48,970 bases of DNA, from positions 1 through 48,970 of IMG/VR virus record IMGVR_UViG_3300033148_004880; one strand, given 5' to 3'. Below the pieces are notes generated by a model. The model had not been told where the DNA came from. It made no database searches and was given only the letters and a program-made list of their open reading frames with translations. The stretch is from a virus. The position numbers were made by a program, and so were the translations under genes. Position 1 is the stretch's first letter. Each line of letters opens with the position of its first letter. Positions 1 through 7,744 of this stretch are shown here, piece after piece.

Positions 1-1866
1 ACCTTCTATATGCACGTTGTCATCTCCCGGATCAGCACTACCCCCCACATGAAGGCCGCCATTGATGGCTACTTTTGCTGCCGGAGTTGTAAATCCGAAA
101 CCAGTAGCAAGAGCAGTTATTTCTAAATAGTCATTAGCATTATCAAACACTATCTGGGGACTACCATCACTAACCCCAATTGAGCCATCAGCAGGTAAAA
201 CAACATTACCTGTCGTTGTAACGGTTCCACACCCTATCGTTCCCACACTCGTCAAATTCTGGGAATTAAAATCAACTGCTCCCGAAGCTGCTGCAAGAGC
301 TGCCTGGACATTAGCAAAGTCAGTAACATCAGCCCCGGATTCGATACCGTCTAACTTCCCAGCATAGGCCGATGTCATGTAACCATCTAGGGCATCTGTT
401 GCCGCCTGAGTCGCTATCGTATGTTGAGCAGAAGTAAGATGATAGTACTCACTCGTAGTCCCGCCCTGAATGCTCGACAAATCGTTGTGGTCGATAACTG
501 GAGAAGGAATAAGCGGCGTCTGGTTAATCATCTCGATTCGACGAAATGCTGTCGTACCACCGTCGATAATAATTCTTCCGATCAACGCACCAAACGTATC
601 CACGAGATCGGGAAGGGAGGGAACCGTGGAATCCTCGATGTTCCCAACGTTATCGTCGTCCTGGCCATAGACCACAAAAACGTGTCCATCATCAGGATGT
701 ACAAATACCCAATCGCACTTATATCTGTTGCAGGTTTTGAGTCCGTCAACAGCATCAGTTACATCGTTGTAGTTGTCCACATCTATGTACTGTTGATCGG
801 CAATGTAATGCCAGGCACCATCGTAATAAAGTGCATAAGTAAATCGGTCTGTTCCTGAGCTATCCCAGGTAGAAAAACTTGTCTTATTAATTCCCCTAAA
901 GAAGTGTCCTGAACTAATAACAAAGGTTTTATCTCCATTATCACTAATGTTTATCTCAGAACACATTTCCCATTCCCTGAGATGCCCTGCTCTGTGGTGC
1001 AGTCTTGCTACGCCATTAAAAAGCCTATACCCACCATTAGTGTAATGAAACGTATCATCCGATTCTTTCAACACTTTACCAATGTTGATATCCGTCTGAC
1101 CATTAGCAGAAGAAGCAGAAACGGCAGCAATAGGAGAGCCGCTATTCCACTGAATCTGCACAAAGTAGGAAGTGTCTGCACTGGCAAGTGCTATATTGTC
1201 CGTTTCACTGACAGAATACTTCCGAAGCACACCAGAATCAGAGGCAGTAGTTCTAAGCAGAACCGTACCAGCAGTTACCTTCGCAGTGCCTGCATTCGTT
1301 CCAGCAGAAATAGTACAACCAGACAGAACTTGTGGCGAGAGCGGGCCATCCACGTAAGCAGGGTTATTCGCAATAGCAGTGTCTTCGACCGTGAGGGTTT
1401 TAGAGGCAGCAGAGAAAGTGAGTGTGCCACTATGACCATCACCAATAGTAAAACCTTCGTTCAATGTCAGCTGATTAGCTTGACCAAGAGCCTGAAGCGT
1501 GACGTCATAACCATCAGCGACTGTGAGATTCTCATTTAATGTCAAAGAGCGTGTTCCACCACCAACGAGAAGGTTGAGAACATAATCTGCCGAAGCATCC
1601 TCGTTCCACTTAAGCTGCAAAGTATTAGAAGCATCAGCGTCGTCCAACTTCAACGAGCCGACAGTTATAGCCCCAGTAATGTCTGCGTCACCAGTAACGT
1701 CGAGGTCTCCACCAACGCTAAGGTTGCCCTCGATGTCTGCAGCACCATCTGTTGTCAGGGCCTGCTGAGTCTTACCACTGAAGTCACCATCAGCGTCATC
1801 AATGTCATCAGTATCATCGTACAACGCAGGTCCGTAGGAACCAACGTAAATCTTCTTTAGCGCCAT
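1..1866 (-). CDS. Tail fibre / receptor-binding-like structural protein, N-terminal 622 residues (gene continues at 48963-47839)
   Basis: Minus-strand frame open from an ATG at 1866 to the edge of the window; it continues in frame at 48963 once the terminal 7-bp overlap is merged, giving about 996 residues. The N-terminus is short and acidic. Near residues 48-70 there are VGGDLDVTGDADITGA-like repeats, typical of beta-structured trimeric phage fibres. A central Trp/Tyr-rich part is followed by an EYYHLTSAQ segment, a motif common in tail proteins of uncultured phages. The segment GSIGVSDGSPQI recurs as a near-copy in the second half (about 48440-48480), supporting one gene. The start abuts the stop of the upstream 105-residue gene. 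Role inferred: host recognition or virion decoration. Exact binding partner unknown. Confidence 0.75.
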   Translation of the reverse strand, partial: MALKKIYVGSYGPALYDDTDDIDDADGDFSGKTQQALTTDGAADIEGNLSVGGDLDVTGDADITGAITVGSLKLDDADASNTLQLKWNEDASADYVLNLLVGGGTRSLTLNENLTVADGYDVTLQALGQANQLTLNEGFTIGDGHSGTLTFSAASKTLTVEDTAIANNPAYVDGPLSPQVLSGCTISAGTNAGTAKVTAGTVLLRTTASDSGVLRKYSVSETDNIALASADTSYFVQIQWNSGSPIAAVSASSANGQTDINIGKVLKESDDTFHYTNGGYRLFNGVARLHHRAGHLREWEMCSEINISDNGDKTFVISSGHFFRGINKTSFSTWDSSGTDRFTYALYYDGAWHYIADQQYIDVDNYNDVTDAVDGLKTCNRYKCDWVFVHPDDGHVFVVYGQDDDNVGNIEDSTVPSLPDLVDTFGALIGRIIIDGGTTAFRRIEMINQTPLIPSPVIDHNDLSSIQGGTTSEYYHLTSAQHTIATQAATDALDGYMTSAYAGKLDGIESGADVTDFANVQAALAAASGAVDFNSQNLTSVGTIGCGTVTTTGNVVLPADGSIGVSDGSPQIVFDNANDYLEITALATGFGFTTPAAKVAINGGLHVGGSADPGDDNVHIEG

Positions 1867-2184
1867 CTAACGCTCCGGGGTTATCTTCAAGCCCTTTTTC
1901 GTCTTAGGACTTATGAACTTCTCTCCATATCGTTGAAGCAAAGGCTTCTTTTTCTTCTTTGGTATCGCCTCTATAGGCAAATCAGAAGGAAAGCCGACTT
2001 CAGGGCTAGCCATTCTATTCACTACCTTTGTAGCAAAGGGCTCTCCGGCCTTCTCCCTCTCCATATAGACCTTCTCCAAAGAACCTGCCTTCTTGACTTC
2101 CCTTCTCGTTATCGGTCTCGAAGGGCCTTGATTGTGAACAAGGCTTGCCTTGCTCTTCTCATACATCTTAACAACCCTAGGCAT
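1867..2184 (-). CDS. Small basic protein of unknown function between terminase and fibre
   Basis: This 105-residue protein is lysine/arginine rich, with a KKKKK run around residues 77-81, and has no membrane segment or recognisable fold. Its ATG (2184) overlaps the end of terL by 8 bp, with GGAG just upstream, and its stop is immediately followed by the ATG of the fibre gene. It is therefore translationally coupled on both sides and almost certainly a real late gene. Basic proteins here could be DNA-binding or packaging-associated, but nothing in the sequence proves that. Confidence 0.7.
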   Translation of the reverse strand: MPRVVKMYEKSKASLVHNQGPSRPITRREVKKAGSLEKVYMEREKAGEPFATKVVNRMASPEVGFPSDLPIEAIPKKKKKPLLQRYGEKFISPKTKKGLKITPER

Positions 2185-3697
2185 ATCTCCAACCCTCGAC
2201 TATAGGTTCAGCTTCCTCATAAAGCTCCTTATACTCATCTTCAGGATCCTCAAAATCAGGAGGCTCAAAATACCTACCTCCAAGCTCGAGCATCTCAACA
2301 ATGTAAGCCACTGCATCCATGATGTCCCAGAGCTTGGAGCGTGGAAAGCTCAGCAATTGTGCTTCAAGTCCAGCACAACACGTCTCGTTGTGATAAACGT
2401 AGCCTTGACGATAATAAGGAACCAACGCCGCGACACGCTTCTCTTTGCCTTCACCCTTAGTGCCCTTAACTCCGCCGCGTGCCTTGAGCTCGATGAGCTC
2501 CATCACTGAAGATCCACCGCGTTTCATCATCTCGTTTCTGATCGGCTGAGTGACGAACTCATTAAGCGATGTGACTTCAACGCCGAACACACGAACCTTA
2601 AAACGAGCACACATCTGGAACATCTCGTTGTAAAGCTCGTCAGGATACATCCTCCTTGACACGATGTCCCGAACATAAAGCCTGGCACTCTGACGGTCAA
2701 TCCCGATACAAACGACAGCACTTTCGGCCGAGTGCAGCTTGACCGTCTTAGCTGGATCAACGATCACCACATTCTCAAGTTGGTGTTTGATCTTAGAAAA
2801 TTCCGTATCCGTTTCCGAATACGATTTAAAATACTCTTGCTTAAAAGTCGCATCCTCAGTAGATACGGGTAGGTTGCGATACTCACGGTAAAAGACATCG
2901 AGCTGACTGCGTCTCTTATGTGATTCATAAAGCTTACGGACTTTAGCATCCGACATAAAGCCTGGCCAATTAGATCTAAGATTGTCGTCACAAAGTTCAA
3001 GCCGAACGCTATACCAATCAGGATCGTCAAGCAAGTTCTGGAGTAAGCTGTCCTCGTGGAGTATAGTCCCGACGACAACAATCTTCCAATCTTTCCTGGC
3101 ACGGTTAATCGAATTACAAACATCTGAAAACCACCACTCCTTGAGGTTTGCTCGAAGCTCTTCGTTTCGCACGGCCTCAGGGTCTTCGATATCATCCCCG
3201 ATGATTAAGTCAGGCCGATACTTGTCAAACAAGATCCCACGAATCTGCTGGCCTGCACCACGTGGCATGACCATTGTACCAGATTGTGTTATCCATTGTT
3301 CCTTAGAGAACGAGTCGCTCTTTACCGGGCCAAATAGTTCTTTAACAACCAAATTGGTCGCAAGCTCTCGCTTGAGGTTCTCACCATCCATTACTGCCTT
3401 AGTCGCTGTTGCACTAATAGGAACGATGAACTTCTTCTCCCGGAACAGAATCCGTTTAGCAGGATGTGCAATCGTGTCAATCGTGGTCTTTCCAAAGCCA
3501 CGCGGCGCAGCGATAGCAGCTTGTTGGATCGAGTCATCGTCCAGAACTTTGAAAATCTCTTCATGTAAATCAGAAAACGGAAGCCAGAAGCGTCCAGGGA
3601 ACAGCACCCTAGCACTGATGCGAGTACTTGCGTAGCACTGCGCCATGATGTCCTTGATTTCTGGATCGTCTTTCAGCCTAACATCTGTTTCCATCAT
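2177..3697 (-). CDS. terL: Terminase large subunit (DNA packaging ATPase and nuclease)
   Basis: This is the packaging motor of 506 residues. The ATPase domain shows Walker A APRGFGKTT at 64-72, Walker B DLIIGDD at 163-169 and a coupling-type segment VVVGTILHEDS at 207-217. The RNase H-like nuclease domain shows its acidic residues at D314 (VIVDPAK), E374 (FGVEVTS) and D458/D461 (DIMDAVAYI). The length is normal for the family. The start is the double ATG at 3697/3694, inside the end of the upstream 82-residue gene. It cuts and pumps concatemeric DNA into procapsids through the portal, working with the small subunit at 5172-5852. Unusually, holin and endolysin genes lie between the two terminase subunits. 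Identification is firm; the packaging mode (pac or cos) cannot be read from it. Confidence 0.95.
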   Translation of the reverse strand: MMETDVRLKDDPEIKDIMAQCYASTRISARVLFPGRFWLPFSDLHEEIFKVLDDDSIQQAAIAAPRGFGKTTIDTIAHPAKRILFREKKFIVPISATATKAVMDGENLKRELATNLVVKELFGPVKSDSFSKEQWITQSGTMVMPRGAGQQIRGILFDKYRPDLIIGDDIEDPEAVRNEELRANLKEWWFSDVCNSINRARKDWKIVVVGTILHEDSLLQNLLDDPDWYSVRLELCDDNLRSNWPGFMSDAKVRKLYESHKRRSQLDVFYREYRNLPVSTEDATFKQEYFKSYSETDTEFSKIKHQLENVVIVDPAKTVKLHSAESAVVCIGIDRQSARLYVRDIVSRRMYPDELYNEMFQMCARFKVRVFGVEVTSLNEFVTQPIRNEMMKRGGSSVMELIELKARGGVKGTKGEGKEKRVAALVPYYRQGYVYHNETCCAGLEAQLLSFPRSKLWDIMDAVAYIVEMLELGGRYFEPPDFEDPEDEYKELYEEAEPIVEGWRYA

Positions 3698-3926
3698 CGA
3701 TCTTCCGTTCGATCCTCCTGAAACCTTCTTGCATCGTTTCTTTTACAGCCTTCATGCTGGTTTTAACTTCGCCGATTTCCCTATTCTGAGCGTCCAGTTT
3801 GTCAAATATCTTACCAGATGTCTCACTAGCCTTGTCTTCGGTTCGCGTGATGCGGCCGTTAAGAAACCTGAACGCTGTCGCTCCGATAGTAATCATGGCT
3901 GCAGCTCCTCCTATCTCCGTCCACAT
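3678..3926 (-). CDS. Small membrane-anchored coiled-coil protein, possible lysis accessory
   Basis: This protein of 82 residues has one hydrophobic segment at about residues 4-22, followed by a polar heptad-like helix (about 30-78) rich in Glu, Lys and Ile. The single N-terminal anchor plus coiled coil resembles small phage lysis or pinholin-type proteins. The location, a few hundred bases downstream of the holin and endolysin, fits. It overlaps terL by 20 bp. A regulatory role for the holin or a structural role are both possible; no signature residues decide it. Confidence 0.7.
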   Translation of the reverse strand: MWTEIGGAAAMITIGATAFRFLNGRITRTEDKASETSGKIFDKLDAQNREIGEVKTSMKAVKETMQEGFRRIERKIDDGNRC

Positions 3927-3938
3927 AACGGCCTCGAA

Positions 3939-4295
3939 TTAACTCCTGATCTTGCGAAGCAACATAGTTACGTCGACATCGCCACCAGAAGAGCCACTCA
4001 AACTCGGTCGAACATAACGTGGCAGATACGTACAAGGCTTGCCTCCAGCGGAGGTCAAGGTAAGCGCGGTGGTTCCATCTGGTGCTACCAACGAGAAATA
4101 GTTCGTCCCATCGTTCGAGCCTTGGAACGTAAGCGTCGCCGAGTTGAAAGTACCTGTCGCCTGAAAGATTACTTGGCTTACCCAATCAGCGATCTCGAAA
4201 GGCTCTCCAGTGTCCCCGCAGGTGATAGTCTCCCACAAGACCTTCACCAACTGCCGCCCGGTTATGTGCGTGATTGCACTACTGATTACTGACAT
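3939..4295 (-). CDS. Small beta-rich phage protein with GSNDGTNYF motif
   Basis: A 118-residue protein with alternating polar/hydrophobic strands. It contains FQGSNDGTNYFSL (about 57-69), a Thr-rich strand, then YVRPSLSG. This pattern recurs in short phage structural proteins with a jelly-roll-like look, whose function is not established. The ATG at 4295 has GGAGGTG just upstream, and that site directly abuts a copy of the dispersed 25-bp palindrome (4305-4329). It is in the lysis/packaging cluster but is more likely a virion or capsid-surface protein than a lysis protein. Confidence 0.75.
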   Translation of the reverse strand: MSVISSAITHITGRQLVKVLWETITCGDTGEPFEIADWVSQVIFQATGTFNSATLTFQGSNDGTNYFSLVAPDGTTALTLTSAGGKPCTYLPRYVRPSLSGSSGGDVDVTMLLRKIRS

Positions 4296-4304
4296 ATCAC
4301 CTCC

Positions 4305-4329
4305 ACTTCGTTCATTAAATGAACATAGT
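4305..4329. repeat. Dispersed 25-bp palindrome, copy 1
   Basis: Left arm ACTTCGTTCA and right arm TGAACATAGT surround TTAAA. It lies between the holin stop codon (which uses the last base) and the ribosome binding site of the minus-strand gene starting at 4295. Confidence 0.9.
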
Positions 4330-4727
4330 TAACTTGTCAGATTGTTTTTCTTCTCATAAGTCCTTGTCGCTGCCAGCCCAAGCAATGCCATCACAAGCGA
4401 GATCGCTTGACCGACTTCGATCGCAGGCATTTCGCGACCAGGAAAGAAGAACTCCAACGTCGGACCAACGATCCATCCCCACGCTAACGCCATCGCACAA
4501 ATCCATCCGATTGCAGGACGCCAGCCAGCAACGAACAACGTGCGGTGACCGGCCTCAATCTCGTTGATTTTTGCCTGCCACTCGTCAGGTTTCTGCTGGA
4601 TCTTCATACGAAGAATCCCAGCAGCCTGCTTTTCCTCCGGTGTCTCGACAAATCGATCGACTGCGTCTGCAATGCCAGTAGCAGCAGAACTAATGCCACC
4701 GCCAAGTAACCAGCTTAAGATTCCCAT
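4329..4727 (-). CDS. Holin of the 3TM / GTA-holin type
   Basis: A 132-residue protein. An N-terminal amphipathic/glycine-rich segment (1-20) is followed by a charged helix, then the WRPAIGWICA signature (69-78) that starts a long hydrophobic segment (about 72-95). A second membrane segment (about 105-121) precedes a basic tail. This matches the 3TM holin family first described for gene-transfer-agent release. It would permeabilise the inner membrane so that the endolysin, whose gene ends 10 bp upstream, reaches the cell wall. AAGGAG lies 6 bp before the ATG. A good assignment based on the WRP motif and context. Confidence 0.85.
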   Translation of the reverse strand: MGILSWLLGGGISSAATGIADAVDRFVETPEEKQAAGILRMKIQQKPDEWQAKINEIEAGHRTLFVAGWRPAIGWICAMALAWGWIVGPTLEFFFPGREMPAIEVGQAISLVMALLGLAATRTYEKKNNLTS

Positions 4728-4737
4728 TTTGGTCTCC

Positions 4738-5175
4738 TTATGGATAAACGATCAAAAGTCCGCGGTAGTTTCTGCAATCTATATGAAGCCAGGTGATTTT
4801 CTTTCTGTGGCTGGACTTCTCAATGCAAGTAATCCAATGAAAATCCTCTCCGGCCTCAATATCTGCCCAGATCTCCTCGACAGTGCACTCAATAGGAACT
4901 AAGTCCAGTGCACGCCCGAAACGGTGCTGAGATCGCTTTGCTCCAACGGCGCACCAAGTAGGTCGCCAGCCACGGAACTGATGATCACCGCCCCACCACC
5001 AAGTATTAGCAACCATCTTGCCATAACGCTCTCTTATTAAGTCCCCAGCTTTCAAAATTCTAGGATCAAAGAGCCACCAGATTTGGTCGAGCTTCTCATT
5101 TCTTTCATAGAGCTTGTAAGTTGCTTTTGGCACTAGTTCGTAAGGCTCGAACCAATTAGGCGTGTAGTCCATCAC
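4738..5175 (-). CDS. Endolysin, peptidase M15 / D-Ala-D-Ala carboxypeptidase-like
   Basis: This 145-residue protein contains SQHRFGRALDL (82-92), the metallopeptidase M15 signature with zinc ligands His84 and Asp91. A second ligand pair follows in WLHID (His131), and E119 is a candidate catalytic acid. There is no signal peptide, so export depends on the neighbouring holin. M15 enzymes cut peptide bonds in peptidoglycan stems (VanY-like or L-Ala-D-Glu peptidase). The start overlaps the terminase small-subunit stop as ATGA, showing translational coupling. Confidence 0.88.
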   Translation of the reverse strand: MMDYTPNWFEPYELVPKATYKLYERNEKLDQIWWLFDPRILKAGDLIRERYGKMVANTWWWGGDHQFRGWRPTWCAVGAKRSQHRFGRALDLVPIECTVEEIWADIEAGEDFHWITCIEKSSHRKKITWLHIDCRNYRGLLIVYP

Positions 5176-5852
5176 TCGGCTTCCACCTCCGTGACCTCAC
5201 CTTCAACAACGAGGCCTGACTTCAATCCATCCTCAACAGCACGTCGCTTGATCTCATCGATTTCGTCGCTCGTGTAATGTCCATGAACGATCGCTCCCTT
5301 GATATTCTGAACTGGGCCGAATCCGGAACGAGCAAGCATAGTATTGGCCTCTTTCGCCCTTAGCCCAATTCCGATAGGGACTCCATCGACCTCACCGCTA
5401 ATTATGTCCTCAAGTAGCTTTAACGACTGCGGAGCGTTCTCACGAATACGTTTGGCCAGGTCGAGTGTCTCGGCGTCACGTGCACCCTTCATGATCTCGA
5501 GCTTCTCACGCACGATCGGAGAGTTACGAGTGTAAGAAACGGTCGCCTCGCTTATGTTGAGATCCTTGGCAATGTTAACTACCTTCTGCCCGATCAAAAG
5601 TCTTCGAACGATCTCATGATGGATCTCCCACATTTGGCTAACCTCAAACGTGCGCTTTTTGTCAGGTGCAACCCTACGCCCATCCGGACCGCGATTGCCG
5701 TTGTAGTACTTCTCCTTCGGTGGCTTTGGCGCGTGGATAAGTTTGGGCTCGTGCCTGGGATTGGACACAAGCTTGGGCTTGAACTCGGGATTCTCGCCAA
5801 GCAAGTTCAGCATCTCATCCATCAGAGCTTTAGTTTCTGTCTCTTGAGCCAC
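5172..5852 (-). CDS. terS: Terminase small subunit-like DNA-binding protein
   Basis: A 226-residue protein starting at GTG 5852, with GGGGAGC upstream. The N-terminus is Pro/Lys rich. Residues about 75-112 hold a helix-turn-helix (IHHEIVRRLL, VVNIAKDLNISEATVSY), followed by a helical segment with REKLEIMKGARDAETLDLAKRI, a layout typical of phage small terminase subunits. The acidic C-terminal tail (EGEVTEVEAE) may contact the large subunit. It would recognise the packaging site and load TerL. Being separated from terL by four genes is unusual but does not weaken the motif evidence. Confidence 0.75.
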   Translation of the reverse strand: MAQETETKALMDEMLNLLGENPEFKPKLVSNPRHEPKLIHAPKPPKEKYYNGNRGPDGRRVAPDKKRTFEVSQMWEIHHEIVRRLLIGQKVVNIAKDLNISEATVSYTRNSPIVREKLEIMKGARDAETLDLAKRIRENAPQSLKLLEDIISGEVDGVPIGIGLRAKEANTMLARSGFGPVQNIKGAIVHGHYTSDEIDEIKRRAVEDGLKSGLVVEGEVTEVEAE

Positions 5853-5864
5853 TTTTGCTCCCCT

Positions 5865-6068
5865 TTAAACCTTCTCCTCGTCAATCTTATGCTCTCCACA
5901 CCAATCGTCAGAGAACAACACTGGCCAGCCCTTCATTGTCGGAGCATGCCGCCTGCAGCGACCAATAATGTGTCCTTCCCACTGCGGAGATCTTGTAAGC
6001 TTCTCGACGAAGTACATACACGTCCCACATCTCATCTTCGTACTTCTATGCTTCCAGTTGTCTTCCAT
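5865..6068 (-). CDS. Small cysteine-rich zinc-binding protein
   Basis: A 67-residue protein with CGTC at residues 14-17 and further Cys/His at GRCRRH and DWCGEH, giving four cysteines placed to bind one zinc. The fold looks like a compact treble-clef or ribbon. It sits just upstream of terS in the first part of the late operon, with GGGAG ahead of the ATG. Function unknown; a nucleic-acid or protein adaptor is a reasonable guess. Confidence 0.75.
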   Translation of the reverse strand: MEDNWKHRSTKMRCGTCMYFVEKLTRSPQWEGHIIGRCRRHAPTMKGWPVLFSDDWCGEHKIDEEKV

Positions 6069-6080
6069 AGTCCGTCTCCC

Positions 6081-6353
6081 TTAATAAATCTTAAAATCGT
6101 TTCGCGCATCATATCGCTTTCCATCTGCTGTCACGAAGGAGTGACAGTCGAGGCCCCTTAACACTTTAACCCTTCTCCAGATCTCACGATTCCTAGTGTT
6201 GACCGCCTTCTCACACAAGACTATGTCCTTCACTGTCACTGGCATGTCAGGCCAAGTTCTTATTGCCTGAAACTCTCCTCCTTCATCCAAGGTAAACGAA
6301 GCAACCTCAGTATTCAAGAGCAGAAACGCTCTTCTTGACATCTTCCACGCCAT
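6081..6353 (-). CDS. First gene of the leftward unit, unknown function
   Basis: This 90-residue protein has mixed alpha/beta character, ending in DGKRYDARNDFKIY, with no known motif. Its ATG at 6353 is preceded by AAAGGGAGA. It is the first gene downstream of a leftward promoter (6380-6424), so it opens the late transcription unit. Early position could mean a regulator, but no DNA-binding motif is visible. Confidence 0.7.
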   Translation of the reverse strand: MAWKMSRRAFLLLNTEVASFTLDEGGEFQAIRTWPDMPVTVKDIVLCEKAVNTRNREIWRRVKVLRGLDCHSFVTADGKRYDARNDFKIY

Positions 6354-6379
6354 AATCTGTCTCCCTTTAAACCTTTCTC

Positions 6380-6424
6380 ATTATACCATGCTTCACTATA
6401 CCACAATCACACGCCAGTTGTCAA
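6380..6424 (-). promoter_or_regulatory. Leftward sigma70-like promoter for the late unit
   Basis: On the minus strand TTGACA (6424-6419) is followed after 18 bp by TATAGT (6400-6395); a second, perfect TATAAT lies at 6385-6380. The first leftward ATG is at 6353. Confidence 0.65.
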
Positions 6425-6517
6425 GTTATTTTTGGGTGGAAACTGGTCTAGATCTTCATTACCATTCATTTGTGGAGGCGCCACACGCCTCGCAAACTAT
6501 CGCCAACCCTGGCCTCT

Positions 6518-6542
6518 TCTTCGTTCATTTTATGAACACAGT
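6518..6542. repeat. Dispersed 25-bp palindrome, copy 2
   Basis: Arms TCTTCGTTCA and TGAACACAGT around TTTTA, midway between the two divergent promoters. The position suits control of both directions. Confidence 0.85.
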
Positions 6543-6685
6543 TAACCATTGCCACCGTGAGTATGGCTCACAATTTTGTGGGATTAATATACCTCACACA
6601 TTTTCTGTAGAAGCCTTCGCGCGCGCTTCCAGGCCTATTTTCCCCTTTGGATTTCTCATGATGCGTATGACAATGAATTATTTCC

Positions 6686-6713
6686 TTGACATTTGGACAC
6701 AGTACGGTATGAT
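6686..6713 (+). promoter_or_regulatory. Rightward early promoter
   Basis: TTGACA (6686-6691), 16-bp spacer, TATGAT (6708-6713). First likely rightward gene at 6808. Confidence 0.75.
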
Positions 6714-6720
6714 GGAATTG

Positions 6721-6739
6721 ACAATGCAAGAGGCATTGT
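6721..6739. promoter_or_regulatory. Operator-like inverted repeat at the early start site
   Basis: Arms ACAATGC (6721-6727) and GCATTGT (6733-6739) with a 5-bp centre, beginning 8 bp after the -10 box. Could be a repressor site or a 5' hairpin in the transcript. Confidence 0.5.
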
Positions 6740-6807
6740 TAACGTTCTTTGATAATTGAATATCGCTCGATCGTGTCTTGTGTGTCATGCAGGAAGGAAG
6801 GTGAAGC

Positions 6808-6993
6808 ATGGTAGACAAGAAAAGCATAACAAAGGTTTACATAGTAATGGAACACGATGTAGATTCCTATGCAGGGAGTTATCTCGTGGCCGTGTACGAC
6901 ACTAGACAGAAGGCCGTTGATTACATTGACGGCCGCCGCAATGAAGACGACGAATGGGAACGTTGGTATATCGTTGAAACAGAACTCCAATAA
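6808..6993 (+). CDS. First early protein, small alpha/beta, unknown
   Basis: A 61-residue protein beginning with a VYIVMEHD strand and containing YDTRQKAVDYIDGRR, a strand-helix pattern seen in many tiny phage proteins with no known function. The ATG follows GGAAGGAAGGTG and lies about 95 bp from the early promoter, so it is the first product of the rightward unit. Early products of this size often modify host enzymes, but that is inference from position only. Confidence 0.75.
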   Translation: MVDKKSITKVYIVMEHDVDSYAGSYLVAVYDTRQKAVDYIDGRRNEDDEWERWYIVETELQ

Positions 6994-7034
6994 CATTCAA
7001 ATTGCATGGCACGTGAGGCACGATCGAATTGGTA

Positions 7035-7047
7035 GGTTAGGGTTGCC
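7035..7047. repeat. Left arm of a 13-bp perfect inverted repeat bracketing a gene
   Basis: GGTTAGGGTTGCC, complementary to 7427-7439. The overlapping 10-mer GGTTGCCTCC (7041-7050) is also perfectly complementary to GGAGGCAACC (7107-7116), inside the gene start. Confidence 0.75.
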
Positions 7048-7076
7048 TCCAAACAACGAAGGGAGGATTAATTAAC

Positions 7077-7418
7077 ATGAAAAAATCCAAGGTTTGTAAG
7101 GTATCCGGAGGCAACCTGCCGGACGGATACGAGGCAAAGATTGACGTCACGATCGATTACAGTGATGTCAGTGAGGAAGTTATCCTTGACTGGGCGACCT
7201 CCCACGTAATCATAAACGTACAACGCGTACTCCGTGGCAAGAGCACAACAGAACTAAACCAGTTGGCGAAGGACGGATACGAAGTTAAGGCTAGTGCTGC
7301 AGGACGTACGACGGTTGACCCTGTCACGGCATACAAAGCTAAATTTAGTGGAATGACCAAGGAAGAGAAACTAGCACAGATCGCCGAACTAGAGGCGATT
7401 GCCGAGCTTGAAGACTAA
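7077..7418 (+). CDS. Early protein with conserved KAKF-GM-EE C-terminal domain (paralogue A)
   Basis: A 113-residue protein. The C-terminal part (VDPVTAYKAKFSGMTKEEKL) matches the second protein encoded at 12556-12933 (SDPVAAFKAKFAAMSPEEQI), and N-terminal strands EAKIDVTIDY and EATIYVDF also align, so they are paralogues. No catalytic motif. It is highly charged and probably a small nucleic-acid- or protein-binding factor; function unknown. The ATG follows GGGAGG. The gene is bracketed by a 13-bp inverted repeat, and its start lies inside a shorter inverted repeat that could mask the ribosome binding site. Confidence 0.8.
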   Translation: MKKSKVCKVSGGNLPDGYEAKIDVTIDYSDVSEEVILDWATSHVIINVQRVLRGKSTTELNQLAKDGYEVKASAAGRTTVDPVTAYKAKFSGMTKEEKLAQIAELEAIAELED

Positions 7419-7426
7419 CACTAATC

Positions 7427-7439
7427 GGCAACCCTAACC
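7427..7439. repeat. Right arm of the 13-bp inverted repeat
   Basis: GGCAACCCTAACC, the exact reverse complement of 7035-7047, beginning 9 bp after the stop codon of the 113-residue gene. Confidence 0.75.
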
Positions 7440-7480
7440 AAAAACTAACAAGAACTATAAGGAAGGGAGGTGAAAAGATT

Positions 7481-7687
7481 ATGGTGCGAGTGACAAAAGA
7501 CGGCAGGACGGTAGAATGCTTGGGAGTGTGGGCAAGCCCGAAAGGGCGAGCCTTCAGGGCCCTAGACAGGCCTTCCACTGCATGGGGATACGAAGACGAG
7601 CCCTTCGTTCCCACAAACCGGCAACTTAAGGACCCGACCTTCGTCAAACTAAGACTCAACGAAGGTTGGAAGGTAACAGGAAGATAA
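7481..7687 (+). CDS. Small early protein, unknown
   Basis: A 68-residue, mostly beta protein (VRVTKDGRTVECLGVWASPKG) with no known motif. An excellent ribosome binding site (AAGGGAGGTG) precedes the ATG. It lies in a run of one-gene modules each separated by short hairpin-bearing gaps. Confidence 0.75.
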   Translation: MVRVTKDGRTVECLGVWASPKGRAFRALDRPSTAWGYEDEPFVPTNRQLKDPTFVKLRLNEGWKVTGR

Positions 7688-7693
7688 AATTAA

Positions 7694-7728
7694 CCTTGGG
7701 CGGGCCTGAGTGCTCGCCCTCAACAAGG
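7694..7728 (+). terminator. Intergenic hairpin
   Basis: Outer arms CCTTG/CAAGG and inner arms GGCGGGC/GCTCGCC can pair between two early genes. There is no U-run, so attenuation or mRNA protection is as likely as termination. Confidence 0.4.
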
Positions 7729-7744
7729 AAGGGAGGTGAAGAAC

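Larger units (their letters stand above)
6354..6807. other. Divergent regulatory block between early and late units
   Basis: About 450 bp without a convincing gene. It holds a leftward sigma70-like promoter (6380-6424), a copy of the dispersed palindrome (6518-6542), a small hairpin GTGAG/CTCAC near 6556-6570, a rightward promoter (6686-6713) and an operator-like inverted repeat (6721-6739). A 123-codon plus-strand frame through it lacks a ribosome binding site and overlaps both promoters, so it is not called. Confidence 0.75.

Noticed and set aside
421-1539. Plus-strand frames near the left edge
   Set aside because: They oppose the continuous fibre frame, lack ribosome sites and have random composition.
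4305-4329. Palindrome read as an SOS/LexA box
   Set aside because: Gram-positive boxes have GAAC...GTTC and alphaproteobacterial ones direct GTTC repeats; here the order is GTTC...GAAC with fixed flanks.
6388-6759. 123-codon plus-strand frame in the divergent block
   Set aside because: No ribosome binding site, overlaps both divergent promoters and a palindrome copy, and the translation has no protein-like pattern.
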